Shown: positions 42,142-51,820, counted from the stretch's first letter. The stretch is DNA of 64,000 nt from Hugenholtzia roseola DSM 9546 (GCF_000422585.1 NZ_AUGI01000032.1:1-64000); one strand, 5' to 3'. Numbers and translations are program-made. Notes: generated by a model not told the origin, from the sequence alone.

Positions 42142-45141
42142 ATGGCAAAAACAACCGCACCCTTATTTTTTATTTGCACCCCAACGCCCAATTTGCTCTC
42201 GAAGGCGTTGGAAAGATTGCTCTTCGAAGCCAAAAGCACCTTGCTGCAATACGACATTAGCTATAAAATAGGAAACGAAGACGATTTAAACGCCCTTTTA
42301 GAAACAGAAACGCTGGCAGATTCGCTCTTTTTTTGCCACTTTATCAGTCGCCCCAAAGCCGCAACCGCGCAAAGGCTCAAAACCGCCAAACTGCTCAAAA
42401 TCGTTTTGGTGGAAAGCCCCGATTTGGCACAAGAGGTACGAAATGATTTCTTCAATCAGTTGCCTTTTATCATTTGTATCCCCACAAATGAAGCCTACAC
42501 AGAAGCACCCGAACTTACCTTTTCGTGGTTTTTCTACCAAGCCTTTATGAGTGGCAAGACTTCTATCAAAGAAGCCTACCGACAGGGCGCAAAGCTCATG
42601 CACAAAGCCCTGCAAAAGCCCGAATTTGCAAGTGCCTTCTACATCAGCACCAAAGCCAATCAGGAGGTAGAAAAAAGTCTTATTGACTTTGTTGCGCCTA
42701 CGCCCGAATCGGAGGAGGAGCAAGTGGCTGCTGCCGCCCCCCTGCCTACCCCAACTTCACAAAATACGACCTATCAGGAGGAAAATCTAAGCATCTTCAA
42801 GGCGTTTTTACAACAAAAATCGCTTCTCTATCTCAATAGCGAGGAACGCAATAAAGTCTTGCTTACCCAAGCCGAATTAGATTTGTATGAAAAATACCAA
42901 TCCTATTTGCACCTTACAGACTTAGAAAAAGACCTAATTTTACAAAGCCGCAAGCTACTACGCCGCAATAAAAAAGGGACAAAATTGGGTCAGATGCTCT
43001 TTTTTGTTATCTTCTTCGCGCTTCTAATTGGCTCTTTGATAGCTTGGTCGCAATATTTGCACCTGCAAGACAAGGTAGAAAGTCTTGATGCAGACAAGCG
43101 GATTCAGAAGGCAGATTTTTTGGCGTATATCGCCGAAACGGTCTTGACTGACAATCCTACCAAAGCCCTTCGTGTGGCACAAGAGGGCTGTCAGAACTAT
43201 CCTACCTTAGCGGCGCAAAGGGCATTTTATCAGAATTTTTATAGCGGACAAGCCTACTACACTGCACAATGGGAGGCAAAAGACATCAAAAAAGCCTTGC
43301 TTTTAGACGCACCTACGCGCGTTTTGCTCCACTTCAAAAATGGAAGTTGCGCCCTTTTCGATGAAAGCGGAAAAGAAATTTATCGCTTTGATAGTCAGGA
43401 TTTTACAGAGGTAACCAGCAATGGCAATACAGTGCTTTTGGCACAATCTGACGGCAGTTTGCAATATTGGCAGGGCAAAGATAGCCTCGAAATTTACCCC
43501 GCCTACGAACAGACTTGGGAAAAGCTACGCATCTCTAAAAAAGGTGATTTTTTCCTAAGTGGCACAGACACAACTGTATGGCTTTGGCAGAAAGGGGCGA
43601 AAGAACCGATACAAAAATTGGCAGGCTTACAAAAAAACCTGCAAGATTTTGACCTTGCCCAAAATGATAGCCTGCTTTTTACGCTTACCGCTGATAGTCT
43701 TTTAGCACTTTGGACAAAAGAAGGCGAACTTTTGCAGACGCATCGTGCCGAGTCTGCTGCCTTTTTAGATAGTGGGCGCGTGCTTATTTTCCTACATGCG
43801 CAAACGGCTACGATTTTAGACCTAAGTCAGGAAAAGCGATTGATGCTTTTGCCACAAAGCCTACAACTACAAAAACTAAACGAAAAAGAGTTTTTAGTTA
43901 CGGATAAAAATGGACTGCTGCTTCACTATCAACTCGAAGCAGGGCGGGTCTTGCGCCAAGCCGTATGGGAAAATACTGCCTTCTTGCAAAAAGTTCCGCA
44001 GAGTGAGCAATTTCTCAATATCAGCAAGGATAAAAATGGAGCTATCGTGCGCCTTTCGAATCCCGAAGATAGCCTATTGGCAAAGGCACTCTTGGGTCTT
44101 ACTTTTGCGAATATGCCCCAAATATTGCCGCAGGTGAGTCCGACTCATGCCCTCATTACCCACCAAGAAAAGCTAACCCTTTGGCGCACACTGCCTCCTT
44201 ATACGCTGCTCAAAGGCGAGGAATTGAAGTCTTATTTGCAAAAGAAACAAAGCCAGCACGCCTACCAACTCAAAAAAGATGCGCAAAAGCCCAATATTTG
44301 GCTTTTGTATGATAGCCAAGAAAAGCTCATTCGCGCCCTTGATGCCAAAAGTGCCGAATTGCACCCCAAACAAAATCTTGTCCTGACCCAACAGGCACAG
44401 ACGATTTTGGTGCAAAGCATAGAAGGCGACACGCTCACACAAATAAAGGGCGCGTATCAAAAGGCGCGATTTTCACCGCAAGGCACGCTCATTCTGGTAG
44501 AAAAAGACCCTTTCCAATATCTGGTTTTTGACTTAGATGGAAAAAAACGCGCGACCTTAAAAGCGGCTCTACCTTCGAAGAGCGGTATGCAGCCTATTCA
44601 AGCGAATCTGACCGTATCGCCCAACGAAGAATGGGTTGTTTTGAGTTTGGAATTGCAGTACCCGACGCAAGGCGAAACCTACCTACTCCCCCAACAGACG
44701 CTACAAGTGAGCAGTGGCAAACTCTTTCCCATCTATCCCAACTTTGTGCGCGGTAAGATTCGTACCCTCACTTTTACCCCTGATAGCCGCTATTTGCTCA
44801 CCTCTACGCGCGAAGAAACCGACTTTTGGACACCACAGGGCTTGCGCCTACGTACCATCAAGGGCGGCGACTTACAATTTGCACCCAAACAAAAACTAAT
44901 TCTTTCTACCTCTCAAAATCATTTTCATATTGCCTCGATGGAGGGATACCCCATCTTTACCTCGCAAGCACTCGATTTGCAGGCAGCCCACCTTAGCCAA
45001 GACGAAAGTGCCTTGCTGCTTTTGCACACAGACGGCACACTCAAAAAATGGGCTTTCGGTTTTCCTCATATCGCACAATGGCTCAAAGAGGCACGCATTT
45101 ATCAGCTCAATGCGCAGGAAAGTAGGCAGTATGCTTTCTAA
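42142..45141 (+). CDS. CHAT-like/membrane/beta-propeller protein
   Basis: A 999-residue protein. Residues 1 to about 190 look like a CHAT-type caspase-fold domain (FFYQAFMSGKTSIKEAYRQGAKLMH is the typical CHAT C-terminal helix), but the usual catalytic cysteine site reads VLVESPD, so it may be inactive. A region LTDLEKDLILQSRKLLRRNKK leads into one membrane helix (about 283-305). After it comes ALRVAQEGCQNYPT and about 600 residues of WD40-like or quinoprotein-type propeller blades. This order resembles STAND-type sensor proteins, without a recognisable NTPase. Role unknown. Confidence 0.7.
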   Translation: MAKTTAPLFFICTPTPNLLSKALERLLFEAKSTLLQYDISYKIGNEDDLNALLETETLADSLFFCHFISRPKAATAQRLKTAKLLKIVLVESPDLAQEVRNDFFNQLPFIICIPTNEAYTEAPELTFSWFFYQAFMSGKTSIKEAYRQGAKLMHKALQKPEFASAFYISTKANQEVEKSLIDFVAPTPESEEEQVAAAAPLPTPTSQNTTYQEENLSIFKAFLQQKSLLYLNSEERNKVLLTQAELDLYEKYQSYLHLTDLEKDLILQSRKLLRRNKKGTKLGQMLFFVIFFALLIGSLIAWSQYLHLQDKVESLDADKRIQKADFLAYIAETVLTDNPTKALRVAQEGCQNYPTLAAQRAFYQNFYSGQAYYTAQWEAKDIKKALLLDAPTRVLLHFKNGSCALFDESGKEIYRFDSQDFTEVTSNGNTVLLAQSDGSLQYWQGKDSLEIYPAYEQTWEKLRISKKGDFFLSGTDTTVWLWQKGAKEPIQKLAGLQKNLQDFDLAQNDSLLFTLTADSLLALWTKEGELLQTHRAESAAFLDSGRVLIFLHAQTATILDLSQEKRLMLLPQSLQLQKLNEKEFLVTDKNGLLLHYQLEAGRVLRQAVWENTAFLQKVPQSEQFLNISKDKNGAIVRLSNPEDSLLAKALLGLTFANMPQILPQVSPTHALITHQEKLTLWRTLPPYTLLKGEELKSYLQKKQSQHAYQLKKDAQKPNIWLLYDSQEKLIRALDAKSAELHPKQNLVLTQQAQTILVQSIEGDTLTQIKGAYQKARFSPQGTLILVEKDPFQYLVFDLDGKKRATLKAALPSKSGMQPIQANLTVSPNEEWVVLSLELQYPTQGETYLLPQQTLQVSSGKLFPIYPNFVRGKIRTLTFTPDSRYLLTSTREETDFWTPQGLRLRTIKGGDLQFAPKQKLILSTSQNHFHIASMEGYPIFTSQALDLQAAHLSQDESALLLLHTDGTLKKWAFGFPHIAQWLKEARIYQLNAQESRQYAF

Positions 45142-45163
45142 ATTCTGAACTGCTAAAACTACC

Positions 45164-45592
45164 TTACTTCTCTTGGGGAGGACGAAAAGAAGAAGTACGG
45201 CTGGGCGCAGGTGCAGGGTTAGAAGGTGCGTTTTGTGCCGTTTTGGGAGCTACTTCATTGGAAATTTGACTGCTTAGGGCTTCTCTAATCATTTGTGTCG
45301 TGATAAGAATTTCCTCGTCAGTACAATTTTTAATTTTTTCAATGACATAGTTTTGAATAAAAGCCTGATTTTTTAGTAGTTCATAAAGATTGTCTTGATT
45401 AGAAATCAAAGAACCTGAAATGCCAATTTTGAGCGTCAGATGCAAATGGGGACAGATGTAGTGGAAACTGCTATATCCCGATTTGTAATCTTCCGAACAA
45501 GGCTGCATCTTTTGTTTGGAAATGGGGCAGATTTGGCTGCGCAAGAAGCTATCTAACCGACTTTGAAAGAGGCGTGAATTGTAAAAACCCAT
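45164..45592 (-). CDS. Small protein of unknown function
   Basis: A 142-residue protein without signal peptide. The N-terminal half holds four cysteines and two histidines (QICPISKQKMQPC, HYICPHLHL), spaced as a possible metal site. The middle is helical (DEEILITTQMIREAL) and the C-terminus is a Pro/Ala/Ser-rich tail. No family recognised. It is convergent with the propeller gene, only 22 bases apart. Confidence 0.5.
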   Translation of the reverse strand: MGFYNSRLFQSRLDSFLRSQICPISKQKMQPCSEDYKSGYSSFHYICPHLHLTLKIGISGSLISNQDNLYELLKNQAFIQNYVIEKIKNCTDEEILITTQMIREALSSQISNEVAPKTAQNAPSNPAPAPSRTSSFRPPQEK

Positions 45593-45764
45593 GTGTTATC
45601 AGAAACTTAATGTTAGAAAAAAAGCGAACCCAACAAATCTTAGCGAAAAGAACCAGCTTGCGTTTGCTTTCACAATATACGAATAAAATTCTGTTTTGTT
45701 GAATATTTTTTTTCTAATACACGCTAAAACAACAAATTTCAAGCCCTTTTTATCACAAAATAAT

Positions 45765-47063
45765 ATGACACAGACCTTAGGACGACATTTACTGCTCGAA
45801 TTGTATGACTGCCCTGCCTTACTTTTAGATGACGTAGCCCAAGTGGAGGCACAGTTAAGAGCGGCGGCAAATCATATCGGAGCTTCTATTGTGGGGGTGA
45901 TGTTTCACCATTTTGCGCCTTATGGGGTTTCGGGAGTAGTGGTCATCGAGGAAAGCCACCTCACCATTCATACCTGGCCTGAATGGGGTTTTGCCTCCAT
46001 CGACATCTTCACCTGCGGCGATTCGATAGACCCTTGGCAGGCATATCTTTTTTTAAAAGAAAAATTAGGGGCAGCTCATGGTTCGGCAATGGAAATGCGG
46101 CGTGGCGAAAAAAGACTACTCAATAGGCAAGACTATTTTCCTACCCAAAACGCCCAAATTGCCACTGCGCCCCTGCTCCAAAGTTGGCTCACCGAGCGCG
46201 ACGAAACCTTCGCCCTTTCGCTCAAACGCCTTTCTGCCCCACTCTTTCAGGCACAGAGCCACTATCAGAAAATAGAAATCTATCAGACCCAAGCCTATGG
46301 AAAAGCCCTGCTTTTAGATGCCAAGTTAGTGCTGACCGAAAAAGATGAAGCCGCCTACCATGAAATGTTGGTGCATCTGCCTTTCTTTCAATTTCAGTTT
46401 TCAAATTTTGACAAGCACCCAAATCCAGAAACTCCCCTAACGCTGCAAAAAGTGCTAATTTTAGGCGGTGGCGAAGGCGGAATTTTGCGGCAGGCAATTC
46501 GCCATCAACACTTACAAGTGATAGACTTGGTAGAAATTGACGAAATGGTAGGGCAGGCAAGCCGCCAGTACCTCGACTTTTTAGCTCCAGCTTGGCGCGA
46601 TTCACGTGTTAGGGTGCATCATACCAACGCTACCGACTTTTTAGCCCACACACCGCCCGAAAGCTATGATGCCATCTTGATAGACGCAACCGATAGCAAA
46701 CGCCTGCTGCCTTTTGAGAAAGCACACTACGCCCATATCAAGAGCCTGCTCCGCAAAGGGGGTTTTGTCGTGATGCCGACCCATTCGCCTTACATAGAGC
46801 CGCAGGTATTACAAAATCAGTATCGCAACTTGCAAGATTTTTGGGATAAAAATGAGTTGCTGCCCTATTTGGCGCATATTCCTACCTTTCCTTCGGGTAT
46901 GTGCAGTTTTATAGTGGCAGGTTTGAAAAGGAAAGAAAGCCTTTCACACATGGAAAAAAAGGAAATTCAGTTTTTTTCTGAAAAAGAAAAACTATTTTAC
47001 TACAATGCCGAACTCCATACGGCTGCTTTTGCTTTGCCTAATTTTGTGGCAAGGCTACTTTGA
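45765..47063 (+). CDS. speD: S-adenosylmethionine decarboxylase-spermidine synthase fusion
   Basis: A 432-residue bifunctional protein. The first 130 residues are a class 1 prokaryotic SpeD: EESHLTIHTWPE contains the cleavage site, with Ser64 becoming the pyruvoyl group, His69 and Cys84 as partners. The rest is a spermidine-synthase-like aminopropyltransferase with GGGEGGILRQ, VEIDEMV and ILIDATDSK, the last carrying the DxTD catalytic pair. Together they make aminopropyl donor and polyamine from AdoMet and a diamine. The start at 45765 is the first ATG. Self-cleavage at Ser64 would release most of SpeD still joined to SpeE. Confidence 0.9.
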   Translation: MTQTLGRHLLLELYDCPALLLDDVAQVEAQLRAAANHIGASIVGVMFHHFAPYGVSGVVVIEESHLTIHTWPEWGFASIDIFTCGDSIDPWQAYLFLKEKLGAAHGSAMEMRRGEKRLLNRQDYFPTQNAQIATAPLLQSWLTERDETFALSLKRLSAPLFQAQSHYQKIEIYQTQAYGKALLLDAKLVLTEKDEAAYHEMLVHLPFFQFQFSNFDKHPNPETPLTLQKVLILGGGEGGILRQAIRHQHLQVIDLVEIDEMVGQASRQYLDFLAPAWRDSRVRVHHTNATDFLAHTPPESYDAILIDATDSKRLLPFEKAHYAHIKSLLRKGGFVVMPTHSPYIEPQVLQNQYRNLQDFWDKNELLPYLAHIPTFPSGMCSFIVAGLKRKESLSHMEKKEIQFFSEKEKLFYYNAELHTAAFALPNFVARLL

Positions 47064-47140
47064 TGCTTTTCTAATATTTTTCAAATTTAAAAAAAGTAAC
47101 TTTTATTTTATCCAAATAATTTTCCTCACCTCTTCTGCCC

Positions 47141-47929
47141 ATGCAAGACCTACGCCTAACCCTTGTCCAGACTACCCTTCATTGGCAAAATCCCGACGCT
47201 AATTATGCGCACTTTGATACGCTCTTCGAAAAAATAGCCCCTTTTAGTAGCGATTTAATCATTCTCCCAGAAATGTTTAACACAGGCTTTTCTATGCAAA
47301 CGCAATACGCCCAAGAGTTATCCGAAAGCAAGGCGTTGGCATTTCTACAAAAACACGCCCACGCCAAAGATGCGGCTTTGCTTGCTACTTGTATGATAAA
47401 AGAAGATAACTATTTTTTCAATCGCTTGCTTTTTGTAGAACCTACGGGAAAGGTAGTTTGGTATGATAAAAAGCATCTCTTTCGCATGGCAGGCGAAGAC
47501 CGCTTTTTTCGGGCAGGCACAAAAAAAGTGAGCCACACTTGGCGCGGTTGGAAGCTACTCTTGCAAGTTTGCTACGATTTGCGCTTTCCCCTTGGAAGCT
47601 ACAACCAGTATTTTGAAAAAGAAGACACTTTTTTGTATGATGTCCTTCTCTATACGGCAAATTTCCCAAAAGCCCGAAAGCAAGCATGGAACAGCCTGCT
47701 GCCTGCACGCGCCATCGAAAACTCTGCCTATTGCATTGGGGTCAATAGAATTGGCAAAGATGGCAACGGCATCGAGTATGAAGGCGAAAGTGCCGCCTTC
47801 GACCCAAAAGGCGAGACCCTTTGGAAAGCCTCGAATCAGGAAGTTATCCACAATCTAAGCCTTTGTTATCAAACCCTGCAATCATACCGAAATAAATTTG
47901 AAACCCATAAGGATTGGGATAAAATTTAG
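47141..47929 (+). CDS. Nitrilase-family omega-amidase (YafV-like)
   Basis: A 262-residue carbon-nitrogen hydrolase with the Glu-Lys-Cys triad: E in LPEMFNTGF, K in WYDKKHLF and C in LQVCYDLRFP. The GFSM and RFFRAG segments are typical of the YafV/Nit2 omega-amidase group, which hydrolyses 2-oxoglutaramate or 2-oxosuccinamate formed by glutamine transaminases. It follows the polyamine gene by 77 bases on the same strand and may be cotranscribed. It ends next to a repeat element. One isolated DnaA box (47844-47852) lies in its coding sequence. Confidence 0.9.
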   Translation: MQDLRLTLVQTTLHWQNPDANYAHFDTLFEKIAPFSSDLIILPEMFNTGFSMQTQYAQELSESKALAFLQKHAHAKDAALLATCMIKEDNYFFNRLLFVEPTGKVVWYDKKHLFRMAGEDRFFRAGTKKVSHTWRGWKLLLQVCYDLRFPLGSYNQYFEKEDTFLYDVLLYTANFPKARKQAWNSLLPARAIENSAYCIGVNRIGKDGNGIEYEGESAAFDPKGETLWKASNQEVIHNLSLCYQTLQSYRNKFETHKDWDKI

Positions 47930-47937
47930 TTGAAAAG

Positions 47938-48056
47938 GTATTTTATACAGACAAAAAGGACAAGGCATTGCCCTGTCCGAAGTTGGATTGAGGTAAAATT
48001 TTGGATTTAGACTCAAATAAGATTTGTTCTAAATTTTAAAATAAGTTTTTTTTCAT
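47938..48056 (-). repeat. Interspersed repeat, copy D
   Basis: A minus-strand copy between the convergent nitrilase and FabG-type genes: core hairpin at 47958-47978, then GAAGTTGGATTGAGGTAAAATTTTGG and GTTCTAAATTTTAAAA. It lacks the terminal direct repeats. Confidence 0.75.
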
Positions 48057-48061
48057 AAAAC

Positions 48062-48787
48062 CTATAAGACCATGCCGCCATCTACGTGCAAGACTGCCCC
48101 ATTGACAAAACCTGCCTGCGGCGAAGCCAAATAAAGATAGGCATAGGCAATATCCTGCACCTGCCCTATCCTGCCAACGGGAATCCCTGCCTGCATTTTT
48201 TCCATGTATTCCTGTGGAATGGTCGCCGTCATTTCGGTTGCAATCACACCGGGCGCAATGGCATTTGCCGTAACGCCCATTCTACCCACTTCTCGCGCCA
48301 AACTCTTTGTAAAGCCAATTACCCCAGCTTTGGCTGCCGAATAATTCGTCTGTCCGAAATTGCCATACACGCCTGCAATGGAGGAGGCATTGATGATACG
48401 CCCGTATTTTTGTGCTTTTAGGGTAGGCAAAATGGCTTTTACACAATGAAAAACTCCTGTCAGGTTGATGTTGATAACTTGTTCCCATTGGGCTACGTCC
48501 ATTTTCAAAAGGGAAGCATCTCTCAAAATTCCTGCATTGTTGATAAGTATGTGAATTGTTCCCCAATCGGCAAGCGTTTGGGCAGTGGCATTTTGCACCG
48601 ACTCCCAATTAGAAGTATCTACCAGATAGGCTTTTCCGCCTATTTGAGCGGCTATCTCCTCCACTTTGGGGTCTAAGTCCCAGAGTGCTACTTTCGCGCC
48701 CGCAGCGGCGAAAACTTCGGCTGTGGCTTTGCCGATACCCTTTGCGCCACCTGTAATGACTGCCACCTGATTTTCTACTCGAAACAT
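48062..48787 (-). CDS. fabG: SDR-family 3-oxoacyl reductase (FabG/PhaB-like)
   Basis: About 241 residues, classical short-chain dehydrogenase: TGGAKGIGKA nucleotide loop, NNAG, catalytic Ser in INASSIAG and YSAAKAG Tyr-Lys pair, and the FabG-type end GFVNGAVLHVDGGMVL. It reduces a 3-oxoacyl thioester with NAD(P)H in fatty acid or hydroxyalkanoate synthesis; ACP or CoA preference is not evident. The start at 48787 (MFRVENQVA) is clear because the longer open frame runs into the DnaA-box region. No fatty-acid genes are adjacent. Confidence 0.88.
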   Translation of the reverse strand: MFRVENQVAVITGGAKGIGKATAEVFAAAGAKVALWDLDPKVEEIAAQIGGKAYLVDTSNWESVQNATAQTLADWGTIHILINNAGILRDASLLKMDVAQWEQVININLTGVFHCVKAILPTLKAQKYGRIINASSIAGVYGNFGQTNYSAAKAGVIGFTKSLAREVGRMGVTANAIAPGVIATEMTATIPQEYMEKMQAGIPVGRIGQVQDIAYAYLYLASPQAGFVNGAVLHVDGGMVL

Positions 48788-48794
48788 AAAACTG

Positions 48795-49950
48795 TGTGGA
48801 TAAGATTTGGAAAATACAAGCCTACTTTTTTTTAGTGTGGATAAGATTTGGAAAAACAAAGCCGCGCAGCCCATTTTTTCAGACTTATCCACAAAAGAGG
48901 CGGCTAAAAGTTACAAAAAATTTGACAAGTGCCTCAAATCTAAACCTACTGAAAATGCTTGGGGTCTCAAAATTTGGAAAAAAAATCGAAATCAAATTTT
49001 TGGAAGGCTTAGACAACATACTATTAGATTTTTTTTTAAAGTCTTTCTAATACGTTGTTGTTGGGCTGTGGATACTGTGCATATCTTTTTGTTTTTGAAG
49101 TTTTCCACACTTATTCACACACTATCCACAAAGTTATGAACAGTGTAAGTGTCTGCAAATGAGGTTTTTACGATACTTATGCACAAGTGTTGATAACTTT
49201 TTCGAAAACTTATTCACGCTTTACAAATTGTGAATAAGATGTGCATAAAGCCACTTGCCTCTGTGTATAAACTACCTTTGATTGTGGAAAATGTGCATAA
49301 CTCGCCAAGCCCTTTTTTCGACTGTGTATAAGTAGGGTAGTTATGAACAGCTTATTAACAGTGATTTGGGCTTTTTGTGCATAACTCTGTGGATAAGTCG
49401 GGTGCGCTTTTTTTTTGAGATTCTAAAAAAATGCTATTTTTTATTTCTTAGGGTCTAATATCTATCCGCAAGTTACCATTGTGGATAAGTTCTCGAAAAA
49501 AAGACCTTGCTTCTTTAAAATCTTTTGATTTCGAGGCTGACTAAGGTTCGATGATGCCCCATGAGGTTAGGCAGCAGCCAAATTGTGGATAAACGGCGTA
49601 AAAAAAATACAAGCGAGGGCAAAAGCAGGAAAAGTTTTCCACAAATTGTGGATAACTCTATGAAAATGTGGATAAGTCGGCGTATTTTGGGCTTTTGGCA
49701 GGTGATAATGTGAATAACTGTTTGTTGGGCGTGAAATTTTACGAGTCGAGTGTGGATAACTTCGCTTGTTTTGGCTCTTTGTGTGGATAAGTTGTATAAA
49801 TTTCGTTGAAAGCGTCTTTTTTTCTGAAAATAAAGGTGAGTAAGGTTATCTAAAATAGACTTGTTGGGGGCTTTCGCCAAAAAAAGTTACCCACAAACTG
49901 TGGATAACTTTCTCAAAATGTGGATAAGTGTGTGATTAAGTTGTGGATAA
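48795..49950. other. Candidate replication origin (oriC): DnaA-box cluster
   Basis: A 1.16 kb non-coding region with 22 exact matches to TTATNCACA. Three read TTATNCACA (48885, 49111, 49177). Nineteen read TGTGNATAA: 48795, 48836, 49229, 49240, 49262, 49292, 49323, 49376, 49388, 49480, 49584, 49647, 49667, 49709, 49751, 49782, 49899, 49919, 49942. About eight one-mismatch sites add to these (for example 49067, 49122, 49210, 49887). The first two boxes lie in a 41-base tandem duplication. AT-rich stretches at 49021-49050 and 49408-49450 could be unwinding elements. No dnaA gene is in the window. Confidence 0.8.
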
Positions 49951-49971
49951 GCGTTTTATGCCGCCTTCCTA

Positions 49972-51624
49972 CTAATTTTTCAACAGTTCCTTTGCACTGC
50001 TATAAGTGCTACTGCTGGGACTTGCGCCGCCTATCATTTGCGCAATTTCTTCTACACGTTCTTCATTGGTCAGTAGTTTGATGTGCGAAACGGTGCGTTC
50101 CTGTCGGTCTTTTTTATAGACGTAGTAGTGCAAATCGCCTTTGGCAGCAATTTGTGGTAGGTGGCTGATGATAAAAATCTGGTGTTTGACAGAAAGCTCT
50201 TTGATGATGCGCCCCATTTTTATCGCAATTTCTCCTGAAACGCCTGTGTCTATTTCGTCAAAAACAAGGGTAGGCAGGTGGATTCGCTTTGCCAAGCGGT
50301 ATTTTATCGCCAACATAAGGCGCGAAAATTCGCCTCCCGAAGCCACTTCTTTGAGGGGCTGCGGTCTGAAACCTTTATTTGCCGAAAAGTAGTATTCCAC
50401 AAAGTCCGTCCCTGTGGGCGAAAGTGGGATTTGTGTGAAATTGATGGTAAAAGTAGCATTGGGGATACCAAGTTCGGTGAGCAGGAAGTTGATTTCTTCT
50501 TGCGTCTGCGGCACAACGCTTTGGCGTTGTGTGGAAAGCTCCTGTGCTAATTCGAGCAAAATACCTTTTTGATAGGCTAAATCTTCTTCTAATTGCTTAA
50601 TTTCTTCATCAAAATTTTCTACACGCCTGACTTTGAGTGCCAAATCGTCGCGAATGGCAATCAATTCAGCTACACTTTGTACCTGATGCTTTTTTTCTAA
50701 ATTGTAGAGCGCACTCAAAATTTTACGCAAAATTTCAGCCGTTTCCTCATCTATGACCAAATCTTCACTTTCCGATTGAATCGTCTGGGCTAAGTCTTTG
50801 GTTTCGATAAGCAGGCTTTGTGTGCGTTCATACAAATCTTGATACGTTTTTGAAAAGTTTGCCGTCTTTGAAAGGGCATGAGTGGCTTCGCGCAAAATGT
50901 TTTCTGCCGAATATTCTTCGTGCGAAAGGGCATTGTAAGCCAAATACATTTGTGAGCGGATAAATTCTACATTCTCCAAACGCTCCAAATCGCGCTCCAT
51001 CTGTGCTTTATCCAGCGTATCCAAATCGGCTTGGTTTAGTTCGCCCAGCAGGTGTTGGTGGTAGTCTTGCTCTTTGGTTAGGCGTAGGGCTTCTTCTTTC
51101 AAATCGCGCAACTTCTTTTCTATGGCGCGATATTTTTTAAAATTTTCTTGATAAAGGTCTAAGGTTTTTTGGTTTTCTGCAAAAATGTCTAAAATGTGCA
51201 GTTGATAGTCGTTAGAAAAAAGTTGTAACGTATCGTGTTGGGCGTGAATGTCCATCAGGCGCAGGGCGATTTTGCGCAGGGTGTCGAGCGTTACGGGGGT
51301 GTCATTGATGAAAGCACGCGATTTACCCGAAGGATTGATTTGTCGTCGGATAAGACAATGGGTTTCGAAATCGAGGTTTTCCTCCTCAAAGAGGGCTTTG
51401 AGGTCTTCGTTGGGCAGTTGGAAGATGCCCTCGACGACGCAATTTTTGTCGTTTTGCAAAAGCACCTTCGTATCAGCACGATTGCCGATAAGCATACCTA
51501 ATGCGCCACGCAGGATAGACTTTCCTGCCCCCGTTTCGCCTGTGATGACGTTCAGACCTGCCGAAGGCGAGATGTCGAGTTTTTCTATCAGGGCGTAATT
51601 TTCAATCAGTAGATGCTTCAACAT
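49972..51624 (-). CDS. recN: DNA repair protein RecN
   Basis: A 550-residue SMC-like repair ATPase of usual length. Walker A GETGAGKS at residues 29-36, the two arms of a long coiled coil, signature EVASGGEFSRLMLAIKY and Walker B TLVFDEIDTGVSG followed by IFIISHLPQIAAKGD. RecN acts early in double-strand-break repair by holding DNA ends together. The stop lies 22 bases from the last DnaA box, so the gene borders the candidate origin. A strong promoter match lies upstream at 51725-51755. Confidence 0.95.
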   Translation of the reverse strand: MLKHLLIENYALIEKLDISPSAGLNVITGETGAGKSILRGALGMLIGNRADTKVLLQNDKNCVVEGIFQLPNEDLKALFEEENLDFETHCLIRRQINPSGKSRAFINDTPVTLDTLRKIALRLMDIHAQHDTLQLFSNDYQLHILDIFAENQKTLDLYQENFKKYRAIEKKLRDLKEEALRLTKEQDYHQHLLGELNQADLDTLDKAQMERDLERLENVEFIRSQMYLAYNALSHEEYSAENILREATHALSKTANFSKTYQDLYERTQSLLIETKDLAQTIQSESEDLVIDEETAEILRKILSALYNLEKKHQVQSVAELIAIRDDLALKVRRVENFDEEIKQLEEDLAYQKGILLELAQELSTQRQSVVPQTQEEINFLLTELGIPNATFTINFTQIPLSPTGTDFVEYYFSANKGFRPQPLKEVASGGEFSRLMLAIKYRLAKRIHLPTLVFDEIDTGVSGEIAIKMGRIIKELSVKHQIFIISHLPQIAAKGDLHYYVYKKDRQERTVSHIKLLTNEERVEEIAQMIGGASPSSSTYSSAKELLKN

Positions 51625-51724
51625 AAAGAGTACGGCATTTAGAGGGGTTCAAAACCGAACAGACACACGCCTTTTGCTATGTTTTTGCTACAAAAAGAAG
51701 CCTGTCGTATCACAATCTTACACA

Positions 51725-51755
51725 CAAAAATACAGAGAAAGGTGAATTTTCCAAA
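51725..51755 (-). promoter_or_regulatory. recN promoter
   Basis: On the minus strand TTTG (51752-51755), 19 bases, TATTTTTG (51725-51732): full matches to both Bacteroidota promoter elements, 101 bases before the recN start. Confidence 0.65.
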
Positions 51756-51820
51756 ATCATACCCCACAAAAAGAAAAGGCAAGGGGTAGGGAAAGGTGAA
51801 AAAAAGGGACATTTGAAAGC

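Noticed and set aside
48795-49950. Repeated GTGGATAA units considered as a CRISPR array or plasmid iterons
   Set aside because: Spacing is irregular, units are 9 bases and there are no cas or rep genes; the sites match DnaA boxes exactly.
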